DNA of 64,000 bases from Dipteris shenzhenensis (lineage: Eukaryota; Polypodiophyta; Polypodiopsida; Gleicheniales), in assembly GCA_047967505.1 (NCBI GenBank), contig CM106539.1. One strand, written 5' to 3'. Under the pieces are notes generated by a model that worked only from the letters and a program-made list of their open reading frames with translations, was not told the origin of the DNA and made no database searches. Below are positions 41,893 through 52,426 of this stretch, in pieces. The position numbers and the translations under genes were made by a program. Numbering within the stretch: the stretch's first letter is position 1; every line of letters starts with the position of its first letter.

Positions 41893-43710
41893 CAATCGAG
41901 TCACAGGGAATTGACCTGGTTATTGGCAATGACTTCCTCAATCGACATTTGCCTTTTGGTTTCTCGACTGAGACTATGGTTTTAACTATTAATCATGAGC
42001 TTATGCAACTTCCTGCTCGTGTCAAGGTCACCCAAGTCCTGAGACCGTATGATGAAGATCTTGCCATTGTTAATCAGATGTCGCCCCATTGCCCAGTCCC
42101 TGATCAATACCGTGCCTCGCCAACGCCATCCCCTCCACATATTCCTGCTGAATTCAGTCCTCCTCCGGATGCGCAACCTCTACTCACTGATCAGGAACTA
42201 CGAGATCTTGTGAAAGATCTTGTGGCCCAAGACACAGCCAAACAGCTTCGCCGCCAAACTCATACTCTCTTGCTGTGTAATACTCTTGCTGAAATGGAGC
42301 AACAATTACTTGACCATTGCAGTGGTGATTCTCCACAAGCCTTCAAGCTTGTACATCATCACAAGATTGGCTTGCCTATTAGAGAAGGAGCTAAACCTTA
42401 TAAGGAGAGCCCTTATGGCTTTACTGCTGAAGACCGTGACAACTCTGCAATGAGGAAATTGCTAACAGGGATTAATCAGGGAATCCACCTCAGCATGGGC
42501 AGCTGCTACCTTTTATGTGAACAAACATTCAGAGAAAAAACGGGGTAAGAAGAGGTTGGTAATAAATTATAAACCTCTCAACAAGTGTCTGATTTCAATT
42601 TCTTACCCTCTGCCCAATAAGGAATACTTAATGCAACAAATCAGTGGAGCCACTATCTTCTCTAAGTTAGATCTAAAAGCCGGCTTCTGGCAGATAGGTC
42701 TCTTGCCTGCTGATCAGCATAAAACAGGGTTTGTAGTTTCCCAAGGCTTTTACGAATGGACAGTGCTCCCTTTTGGCCTTAAAACTGCACCAGTAGAATT
42801 CCAGCGCTACATGGACTCTATCTTTGCTCCCTACCATGAATTTTGCTTAGTGTATATTGATGACATCTTAATCTACAGCAAAAATCCTCATCTTCATCTT
42901 CAGCACCTCCAGGTTATCCATGATTTGCTCCAACAGAAGGGCCTCGTTCTTTCTCCCTCCAAAATTCAAATTGGTAAAGCCTCCATTGATTTCTTGGGAG
43001 TACTAATTACTAATGGAACAATTCAATTACAGGATCATGTGCTAAAAGCCCTTGCTGCTTTCCCTGCGGAGATTCGTGATTGCCATCAGCTTCAACGCTC
43101 TCTTGGGTGCTTGAATTACATATCTCCTTTCTATCAGCACCTGGCTCGAGATCGCTATCTTCTCCAACTCTGCCTCCGCAAGGATGGCCCACTCTGGGGT
43201 CCAGCCCAAACCACTGCGTTGGCAAATATCAAACAGCAACTCCAGTCGCTGCCTCCATTAGCCATACTCTCAGGTAATGCCAATCTCATCATTGAAACTG
43301 ATGCATCTAATGAGTTCTGGGGAGCTATCTTGCTCGAAAGCACTGAACCCCAACAGGAACGCATTTGTGCTTTCAGATCTGGTATTTTCCAAGGAGCAGA
43401 ACGCAACTACCATTCGATTGAGAAAGAAATCCTCGCTGTCAAAAAGACCATCCAGAAATTGGAACTCTTTATTCTCAATAAGCCTTTTCTTGTGCGCGCT
43501 GATAATCAGAATTTCCGAACCTTCTGCACGCGCAAGATTGATAAGCAGATTGGACGTGGCCGCCTTGCCAGATGGCAAGAGTTTTTCTCAATGTATGATT
43601 TCCAAGTCGAATGGAAAAAGGGCAGCACCAATATTCTCCCTGACATGCTTTCCAGAGAAGGTGCGCCCTACTGGGCCCAGCATCCCACTAAGTACTGCGC
43701 TCCACCCTAA
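41893..43710 (+). pseudogene. Protease C-end, RT and RNase H (variant A)
   Basis: It begins in the protease (ESQGIDLVIGNDFLNRHLPFGF), continues through the linker, and is disrupted near 42,437, where an indel removes part of the RT N-terminus and shifts frame. From 42,517 to 43,710, 397 codons of RT (YIDD 42,853-42,864) and RNase H are open to the genuine stop TAA 43,708-43,710. Several substitutions distinguish it from the other A copies. Linker and RT residues match 1-2,175 and 47,211-49,472. Confidence 0.92.
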
Positions 43711-44255
43711 CATTAGTACTTCCACTAACAAAAGTGTACAGTGAATAGACACTGTCTGGCATGCTAGATAAGACCTTCACTTTTTCCAAACCACTAATGC
43801 CCCCGGTTTGCAAAAGTAGCCCCCTGGATTGCACACAAGCACTGGTATTCTCTTGCCCACAATTGTATATAAAGGACCCAAGTCCTTCATTCTCGAGCAG
43901 AGCCTGCCTAGAGTCCTCTTGTAAACATTTCTCTCCTCCTCGGCAATACAAGCTTGTAGTCTTCCAATCTTCAAGTCTCTTGTCTTTGTTCTATTTTCCT
44001 TATGCCTTCGCTCGCCTCTGCACTTGAAGCTAAGAAATCGCCTATCCGGATCATCTACTCTCTCATGTTTGCTTCCTCTCGCTCCAACCCCACCTGTGAG
44101 TCTCGCCCTGAAACGCCGTATCCTCGCTATCTCCTTCTCATTGTCGTATCGTCTCCTCAGTTCCATTTCGCTATCTCTCTCGGTATCGTTATCGGTAATC
44201 GTTTCGTCTACCATATCTGAGCAGACGTGAGTATCGGCAAGCGTTTTGTCATTTG
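43711..44255 (+). promoter_or_regulatory. Promoter and leader (variant A), cut at the primer site
   Basis: TATA box at 43,865-43,874 and an intact 72-codon leader ORF at 44,002-44,220. The upstream palindrome is damaged here (GCATGCTAG). The copy ends after GTCATTTG, that is within the first two bases of the primer site. Confidence 0.84.
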
Positions 44256-46508
44256 AATTGTTGCAGGCGGAAATGCAGTTCACCTGCTTCATTGAGGGTC
44301 CCATCAGTATACTCCGGCATTTGCTGATATTCAGGCATCTTGGGTACACGACCAGGAGCATTGGGAAAAAGGGAGCTTGGACCACTGGTAGGTTCCTCTT
44401 TGACTGCGCCTTGGTTCATGAGAGTAGGCACAGAATTGGGCTGAGGCACAGGAGACATACGAGGAACAAGAGGGGGTGCATGAGGAAGCAGAGGATGGTC
44501 ATCACTATCAGAGTCTGAATCAGGATCAGCTGGATGATCCGATCCGATTGGTCCGGGGGCAGGATGAGGAAGCAAAGGAAAGAAAAGATCAGGCTCAAGA
44601 GGAATAACTCCTCCAAGGGGAGGCCGAATAGCTGTGATGTCGGCATTATCCTGCTCCGTCCACCTAAACGCCCGGATGATGGGATGGCTGGGATCAAGCC
44701 ATTCTGCAGCCTGTTCAGCATTGTAAGGCAGCTGGTCTGTAACGTCACAACCGTCAAGATAAGAAGGAAGAGTAATCATACAGAGGGGATGAAAGTTATA
44801 CTGAAGAGGAGGAGCAGCATCAGAGGGGGGAAGAGTATAGGAAACAGCAGCAGAAGGACAAGGGACAGGATATACAGGAGTAGCAAGATCCGAAGTAAGC
44901 TTGTCGTCGAGCTTAGCTAGAGCAAGCTGCAGATTATAAAGAGCTAAGCGACACTCATCCAGGCTGGACTGTACTTAAATGTTATGGGCATTACACCAGT
45001 TCAGCTGCTATTGCTCGACAGGAACTTGAGATAATGGGACAGATGGTGAAACAACAGCAAAAGGGGAAGAGATAAGCTTACTGTCAGTATCGACGGTCTC
45101 TTGATAGCCGGAAAGGGACGGCCATTCGGTAGGCTGAAACATCATGAGGGACACTTTATGTGTGATGGCCTCAAAGTTGGATTGGATGTGAGGCACATGG
45201 TTAACGGCAGTCTCACGGCGGTACTGGAGACTAGCATCACTGGGAAACTGGGAAGCAGCTGTTTGAGACACCCAATCACGCACCGCTTCCATTCGAGCAG
45301 AACTCTCAGGCAGAGGAGAAACTTCAGATGGAGGAGTATTGCTAATGGAAATATGGGAGGAAGCGGGAAAAGCCAGACGCATAACCTTCTTTGAGTGATC
45401 ACCAGAACGGCGCCGGACAATTGCACGAGTTGGTGTGTCTTCGATCGTGTACGGAACATCTTCCTAAGAATCCACTTCATTGACTATCTGTTGATAGTCC
45501 ATGTCCCATTCAGCAGGCATGGGAACCGCATCGAACTTGAACCGAGTCACCTCTGCATTGGTGGCTCCATAAAGAATGCATTCGTCAGGGGAGCGGATAT
45601 TGCGAGGGATCGGATTGATCGTGGACACCAGGTAGTTGATGCAACGGACATGAATCGCACAATGTTCCGACCTGGGTTTCATCTGCAACCCTTTGACATG
45701 GACATACAAACGGAGGGCTGTGGAGAGATGAGGATCTGCCAAAGACATCTTGAAGTTGGGATAAACAACCGTATATACAGGTTCCTTGTTAAGGGAACCA
45801 TGGACAAGACCAAGGATGTTTTTATCGAAGCTATGCCTATATATTAATATAAAATCTTGGCGAAAGTTTTCAAGCTCATTTTTTTAGTTTCACAATATTG
45901 GTAGAATGTAGTACTTTTTTATATTTTTTATTTTGAATTTTGAAGGATAAAATGTAAATCCTGGCGAAACTTTAAAATTTTTTGCAAAAAAGTTTCAAAT
46001 CCTGGCGAATATTTCAAACGTTTATTTTTATTAGGGCATACAAACTTTCAAAGCCAATATAACATTTTAGTTTCTTAACGAAACTAACTTGAAAAAATCA
46101 TCCATGGACAAGACCAATACGAGCGGCTTTTATAGACAGATGACGGGTATCAACCAGACTAACCATGCAAGTGGCGTTAACGCCAGATTGAAACAAAGGC
46201 TCAATAGCCAACACAAAACAACCGTAATGGATATATTGATAACCAGACCGAGTAAACGAATCTATCTCAGACTGGGAGAAGAGAGGAAGATAGACGCCTG
46301 TATTGCCTTCATCGGCAATATTGATACACACTTTGGAGATCTTAATATGGCGAAGCGCCTTGTACTGAAACATCGAAAATTTATAGACCTCTTCCGGATC
46401 TATAATAGGGAGATTCCAAGAGTGCTTGGACTCCGTAAGTTCAGTAGTAGTGGAGGCGGAGCGGGGAGAAGAGATGCGAGCAGACAAAGCACGGAAGAGC
46501 TTGGCCAT
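44256..46508 (-). pseudogene. MP, linker and coat-protein N-terminus (A/B recombinant with insertion)
   Basis: Read leftward from MP ATG 46,508: variant A-like MP N-terminus, interrupted by a 288-bp AT-rich insertion (45,814-46,101), then variant B-like MP and linker, then the first residues of the coat protein with A-like spelling. Breaks: TAG 45,464-45,466, a CAG-to-TAG change about 45,009, and TAA about 44,977. The change from A to B spelling lies between about 45,720 and 45,790. The left end is in the coat-protein N-terminus (TLNEAGELHFRLQ). Confidence 0.9.
45814..46101. mobile_element. 288-bp AT-rich insertion with 16-bp direct repeats
   Basis: Sequence unrelated to virus or Ty3 element, inserted in the movement-protein gene. 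It is flanked by a perfect 16-bp direct repeat CCATGGACAAGACCAA (45,798-45,813 and 46,102-46,117), which reads as a target-site duplication. Inside are three spaced copies of an AAATCYTGGCGAA motif (near 45,848, 45,955 and 45,999) and, near the right end, a perfect hairpin TTAGTTTC-5 nt-GAAACTAA. There is no coding frame, and no terminal inverted repeat that I can see. Candidates are a SINE-like or unclassified non-autonomous element. Confidence 0.75.
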
Positions 46509-47210
46509 CGTGATAAACAGAACAACGTTACAGAAACTGGCTTCACACGTCACGCTAGTGCTCAACCACGGAAACGGCACCTCTGGCCTGAAGGGGGGAG
46601 CGGCAGCGACAGGGTCCCAGACACTCTTCGAGTGAAACACAACAACAATAACGAGGCTCTGATACCAAATGACAAAATGCTTGCCGATACTCACGTCTGC
46701 TCAGATATGGTAGACGAAACGATTACCGATAACGATACCGAGAGGGATAGCGAAATGGAACTGAGGAGATGATACGACAATGAGAAGGAGATAGCGAGGA
46801 TACGGCGTTTCAGGGCGAGACTCACAGGTGGGGTTGGAGCGAGAGGAAGCGAACATGAGAGAGTAGAAGATCCGGATAGGCGATTCCTTAGCTTCAAGTG
46901 CAGAGGCGAGCGAAGGCATAAGGAAAACAGAACAAAGACAAGAGACTTGAAGATTGGAAGACTACAAGCTTGTATTGCCGAGGAGGAGAGAAATGTTTAC
47001 AAGAGGACTCTAGGCTGACTCTGCCCGAGAATGAAGGACTTGGGTCCTTTATATACAATTGTAGGCAAGAGAATACCAGTGCTTGTGTGCAATCCAGGGG
47101 GCTACTTTTGCAAACCGGGGGCGTTAGTGGTTTGAAAAAAGTGAAGGTCTTATCTGGCATGCCAGACAGTGTCTATTCACTGTACACTTTTGTTAGTGGA
47201 AGTACTAATG
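46509..47210 (-). promoter_or_regulatory. Promoter, leader and primer site (complete)
   Basis: Reading leftward from the polyprotein stop (TAA 47,211-47,213): palindrome near 47,155, TATA box (reverse complement 47,046-47,055), intact 72-codon leader ORF 46,701-46,919, primer site 46,655-46,667, and about 150 nt to MP ATG 46,508. Here the frame from GTG near 46,694 through the primer site into MP is open, as in the 4,816 copy. Confidence 0.86.
46655..46667 (-). other. tRNA-Met primer-binding site
   Basis: Exact reverse complement of TGGTATCAGAGCC in the expected position between leader and MP. Confidence 0.9.
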
Positions 47211-50200
47211 TTAGGGTGGAGCGCAGTACTTAGTGGGATGCTGGGCCCAGTAGGGCGCACCTTCTCTGGAAAGCATGTCAGGGAGAATATTGGTGCTGCC
47301 CTTTTTCCATTCGACTTGGAAATCATACATTGAGAAAAACTCTTGCCATCTGGCAAGGCGGCCACGTCCAATCTGCTTGTCAATCTTGCGCGTGCAGAAG
47401 GTTCGGAAATTCTGATTATCAGTGCGCACAAGAAAAGGCTTATTGAGAATAAAGAGTTCCAATTTCTAGATGGCCTTTTTGACAGCGAGGACTTCTTTCT
47501 CAATCGAATGGTAGTTGCGTTCTGCTCCTTGGAAAATACCAGATCTGAAAGCACAAATGCGTTCCTGTTGGGGTTCAGTGCTTTCGAGCAAGATAGCTCC
47601 CCAGAACTCATCAGATGCATCAGTTTCAATGATGAGATTGGCATTAGCTGAGGGTATGGCTAATGGAGGCAGTGACTGGAGTTGCTGTTTGATATTTGCC
47701 AATGCAGTGGTTTGGGCTGGATCCCAGAGTGGGCCATCCTTGCGGAGGCAGAGTTGAAGAAGATAGCGATCTCGAGCCAGGTGCTGATAGAAAGGAGATA
47801 TGTAATTCAAGCACCCAAGAAAGCGTTGAAGCTGATGGCAATCGCGAATCTCCGCAGGGAAAGCAGCAAGGGCTTTTAGCACATGATCCTGTAATTGAAT
47901 TGTTCCATTAGTAATTAGTACTCCCAAGAAATCAATGGAGGCTTTACCAATTTGAATTTTGGAGGGAGAAAGAACGAGGCCCTTCTGTTGGAGCAGATCA
48001 TGGATAACCTGGAGGTGCTGAAGATGAAGATGAGGATTTTTGGTGTAGATTAAGATGTCATCAATATACACTAAGCAAAATTCATGGTAGGGAGCAAAGA
48101 TAGAGTCCATGTAGCGCTGGAATTCTACTGGTGCAGTTTTAAGGCCAAAAGGGAGCACTCTCCATTCGTAAAAGCCTTGGGGAACTACAAACCCTGTTTT
48201 ATGCTGATCAGCAGGCAAGAGACCTATCTGCCAGAAGCCGGCTTTTAGATCTAACTTAGAGAAGATAGTGGCTCCACTGATTTGTTGCATTAAGTATTCC
48301 TTATTGGGCAGAGGGTAAGAAATTGAAATCAGACACTTGTTGAGAGGTTTATAATTTATTACCAACCTCTTCTTACCCCGTTTTTGCTCTGAATGTTTGT
48401 TCACATAAAAGGCAGCAGCTGCCCATGCTGAGGTGGATTCCCTGATTAATCCCTGTTGCAATAATGTAGCAATTTCCTCATTGCAGAGTTGTCGGTCTTC
48501 AGCAGTAAAGCCATAAGGGCTCTCCTTATAAGGTTTAGCTCCTTCTCTAATAGGCAAGCCAATCTTGTGATGATGTACATGCTTGAAGGCTTGTGGAGAA
48601 TCACCACTGCAATGGTCAAGTAATTGTTGCTCCATTTCAGCAAGAGTATTACACAGCAAGAGAGTATGAGTTTGGCGGCGAAGCTGTTTGGCTGTGTCTT
48701 GGGCCACAAGATCTTTCACAAGATCTCGTAGTTCCTGATCAGTGAGTAGAGGTTGTGCATCCGGAGGAGGACTGAATTCAGCAGGAATATGTGGAGGGGA
48801 TGGCGTTGGCGAGGCACGGTATTGATCAGGGACTGGGCAATGGGGCGACATCTGATTAACAATGGCAAGATCTTCATCATACGGTCTCAGGACTTGGGTG
48901 ACCTTGACACGAGCAGCAAGTTGCACAAGCTCATGATTAATAGTTAAAACCATAGTCTCAGTCGAGAAACCAAAAGGCAAATGTCGATTGAGGAAGTCGT
49001 TGCCAATAACCAGGTCAATTCCCTGTGACTCCAATTGATAGAAATTGATTTCAGTTGGATGCCCAGCTAAGGAAATGGAGATGTTGGAGGCATACCGTTT
49101 GCAAGCAATAACTCCCCCACCCATGGTGGATCCATGCATGTGATTGACTTCAGGAAGAGGCTCCCAGCAATAACTAGGCAAAGCATTATATTTACAAATA
49201 TTAAATCCAGAACCTGTATCTACCAAAGCAACCAAGGAATAGGGAGTAACACCTCGTGGTCTGAGAAGGACAGTGATGAGCCAGGTTTTCATAGTATTTC
49301 TGACTGGAGAAGCAGGGGAAGTGAAGAAATCGTGACAGGAAAATGCAGCAGGAGGAAGACCTACAGAACACTGGGTCAGATGAGTAGATACCTTCTGGTC
49401 AAGTGCATTCAAAGTCGAGGTTAACTGTGTACATTGTGCCAGAATGGTAGCTGTATGGGTTTTCAAAGTCACAATATGATCCTAAAGTTGATGAAACTGG
49501 TTAGTACAAGAAGAAGAGGGGGCAGTGGTAAGAGTGTGTACAGGAACTTGGGTAAACGGAAGAGGGAGATAATTATCAGGAGAATTATGGACAACATGAG
49601 GAGGTCGAAAAACAGAAGGTCCAGCAAAAGGGAGAGTAGTTTGTGGAGGAGAAACCAGGGAAGGAGGAAAAGGGAAAAAAGCAGGAGAGGGAATAGGTCG
49701 AGAAGGCCGTGGTGGCGGAGAAGGCGGGAGAGGAAAATCTGTTATGTCGACAGGCCTATCAGAACCAGACTCGGAGTCGGAGCTTGCCAAGAGATCAATA
49801 ATATGCATTGGAGGCGTATTCATAAACAAACTGATCGCCGTATCCAGAGGCAAGGCTAATTGGCAAGTAAAGCACTTAGGAGTATCCGACTCTGAACATT
49901 CATATAAGGAGTCATCAGTGGCTCCTTGCAACACTACTTCCCAAGTATCTGGATCATTGACCAAACTGAAAAATCCCTTAAGCTGCTTCTGTTGAGAAGT
50001 CTTCGGTTCTTGTGGACAATCCTTTGCAAAATGGCCCTTCTTGCCACAAATGAAACAACCGGAAGAAGAACCTGAAGCAGGACGACGCTTGCGAAGAAAG
50101 CGTTGGGGTCGGCGTTGATAGCGACGACGCCAATGCAGCTTGCGGAGGCGCGGGAAAGAACTTGCTTTATCACAAGAGCACTGGGATTTCTTGAAAGAAG

Positions 50201-50267
50201 CTCGTCGGCGAGAAGCAGAGTGTCGTGCGAGATAGCCCGAGGAGGATGTAGAACAAAAATCATGATG
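47211..50267 (-). pseudogene. Coat-protein C-end through RNase H (variant A)
   Basis: From 50,267 leftward: basic C-terminus of coat protein, CCHC (50,016-50,057), Pro-rich linker with A-type residues (VNDPDTWEV, HVVHNSPDNYLP), DTG protease (49,212-49,220), RT (YIDD 48,057-48,068) and RNase H to TAA 47,211-47,213. A nonsense codon at 49,482-49,484 ends the linker. From 49,472 to 47,466, 668 codons are open across protease, RT and most of RNase H. TAG 47,466-47,468 then cuts RNase H. It is the longest open variant A copy of the enzyme region here. Confidence 0.93.
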
Positions 50268-52383
50268 ACGAAGTAGGCGAACTTCGTTTTTGTCTGCAAC
50301 ACAAATCCTTTCCAGGGTACGTGCTTAATTTGGATGGTGCTTCTCCCCAAGCGATCAAGGATATTTTGAAGATTTTTTATGGGCATATGATGTCGCTGGT
50401 CAATGTATATAAATGGTCTCCTCGCGATGCGACTGTGGAAACAACCAAAGGGTTTACTGGCATCCTTGCCAATTGGTGGGAATTCTTGTCTGAGCAATCT
50501 AAGGAACAGATTTTCAGCAGTCAGGATACGCAACAACAAGCGAATGCACCTGATGCCCTGATTGAGGCCATCAACAATCAGTTTCTGCCCACATTCACTG
50601 ATGATCGAGCGCAGGCTTCCAATGAATTCTTTGCTCTTAAGCTCTGCGACCTCTTTCAGTTAGCCCAATACAATGCCCATGCCCAACAATTAGTTTATAG
50701 GGCTGGCATCTTTGCTGACGTCTCCGCCAAGCGCCATTATCTGTTCTGTCTTCCCCATAAGCTTGGTGAAGCGGTTAATTCTCTTATAAAAGGCCAGACC
50801 AAGATCCTGAACATCAACAATCAACCCACAGAGGTACATAAAACTGTGGCTGATTTTACATTCGCTAATCTTTTTCAGCTTGTTCAGGTTTATATCCGAA
50901 AGCAGTGTACAGAGTATACACTGAAGAACAAGATCAAAGAAATTAGTCTGGTTTCGCCTTCTATCTGTCAGCAGTTTGTGGGCCATCATGATTTCTGTTC
51001 TACATCTTCTGCGGGCTCTTTCGCACGCCACTCTGCTTCTAAACGACGAGCTTCTTTCAAGAAGTCTCCGTGCTCTTGCGGTGGGTCCAATACTTTTCCG
51101 CACCTCAGAAAAATACATTGGCGCCGTCGCTATCAACGCCGACCCCAACGCTTTCTGCGCAAGCATCGTCTTTCGTCAGGTTCTTCTTCTGGTTGTTTTA
51201 TTTGTGGCAAAAAAGGCCACTTTGCTAAAGATCGTCCTCAACAACCGAAGACGCCTCAACAGAAGCAACAAAAAGGATTTTTCAGTTTGGTGAATGATCC
51301 GCATAATTGGGAAGTTGTGTCTCAAGGCGCCACTGATGATTCTTTGTATGAATGCTCCGAGTCGGACACTCCCGATTGCTTGGCTTGTCAATTAGCCTTG
51401 CCTATGGATATAGAGATCAGTTTGTTTATGAATACTCCTTCGATGAATATTATTGATCTCTTGGCAAGCTCCGACTCCGACTCTGGTTCTAATAGACCTC
51501 TCGACATTACAGATTTCCCTTTGCCGCCTTCTCCACCACCACGACCCTCTCGACCTATTCCCTCTCTAGCCTTTTTCCATTTTCCTCCTTCCCTGGTTCC
51601 TCCTCCACCAACTACTCTCCCTTTTGGTGGACCCTCTGTTTTTCGTCCTCCTCACTTTGTCCATACTCCCTCTGATCCTTCGCCTAGTTACCTTCCTCCT
51701 CCTTTTACCCAAATTCCTGTACAAACTCTTACAACTTCCCCGTCTCTTCCTACTTGTACTAATCAGTTTCATAAGCTTCAGGAGAATCTCACGACCTTGA
51801 AGACCCATACGGCTACCATTCTGGCGCAATGTACACAGTTAACGTCTACACTTAATGCGCTTGATCAGAAGGTTTCCACTCATCTCACTCAGTGTTCTTC
51901 AGGTCTTCCGCCTGCTGCCTTTGCTTGTCAGGATTTCTTCACTTCTCCTGCTTCCCCAGTCCGAAATACTATGAAAACCTGGCTTATGTCTGTCCTTCTC
52001 CGACCACCAGGTGTTACTCCCTATTCTTTGGTTGCTTTAGTAGATACAGGTTCCGACTTCAATATTTGCAAATATAATGCTTTGCCTACCTACTGTTGGG
52101 AGCCTCTTCCTGAAGTCGATCACATGCATGGTTCTACTATGGGCGGAGGCGTTATTGCTTGCAAACGGTATGCCTCCAACATCTCCATTTCCTTGGCTGG
52201 GCATCCAACTGAAATCAATTTCTATCAATTGGAATCACAAGGGATTGACCTGGTCATTGGTAACGACTTCCTCAATCGACATTTGCCTTTCGGTTTCTCT
52301 ACGCAGACAATGGTTCTAACTATCAATCAGGAGCTTGTACAAATTCCTGCTCGTGTCAAGGTCTCCCAAGTCTTGAAACCTTA
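50268..52383 (+). pseudogene. Coat protein, zinc knuckle and protease (variant B), long open frame
   Basis: About 687 codons are open from 50,321 to 52,381: coat protein core, basic region, knuckle, Pro-rich linker and DTG protease (52,043-52,051). No stop or shift is seen in this part. The last knuckle cysteine is Arg (codon 51,233-51,235), so the knuckle reads CFICGKKGHFAKDR and should bind zinc poorly. The frame ends at a TAA made by the joint at 52,382. The copy breaks two bases before the purine tract. It has no MP or RT, so it is a fragment in spite of its open frame. Confidence 0.92.
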
Positions 52384-52384
52384 A

Positions 52385-52426
52385 GAGGAACTTGGGTAAA
52401 CGGAAGAGGAACTTGGGTAAACGGAA
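52385..52426. repeat. 21-bp unit repeated twice at a fragment joint
   Basis: GAGGAACTTGGGTAAACGGAA occurs twice in tandem at the start of the minus-strand block. Other copies have it once, so the duplication arose during or after joining. Confidence 0.85.

Noticed and set aside
45814-46101. Helitron ending (3' hairpin)
   Set aside because: The hairpin fits, but a 16-bp duplication does not; Helitrons insert without target duplication, and the expected CTRR end is absent.
41893-50267. Variants A and B as two components of a split genome
   Set aside because: Both variants contain MP, CP, protease, RT and RNase H, so neither depends on the other for a missing domain.
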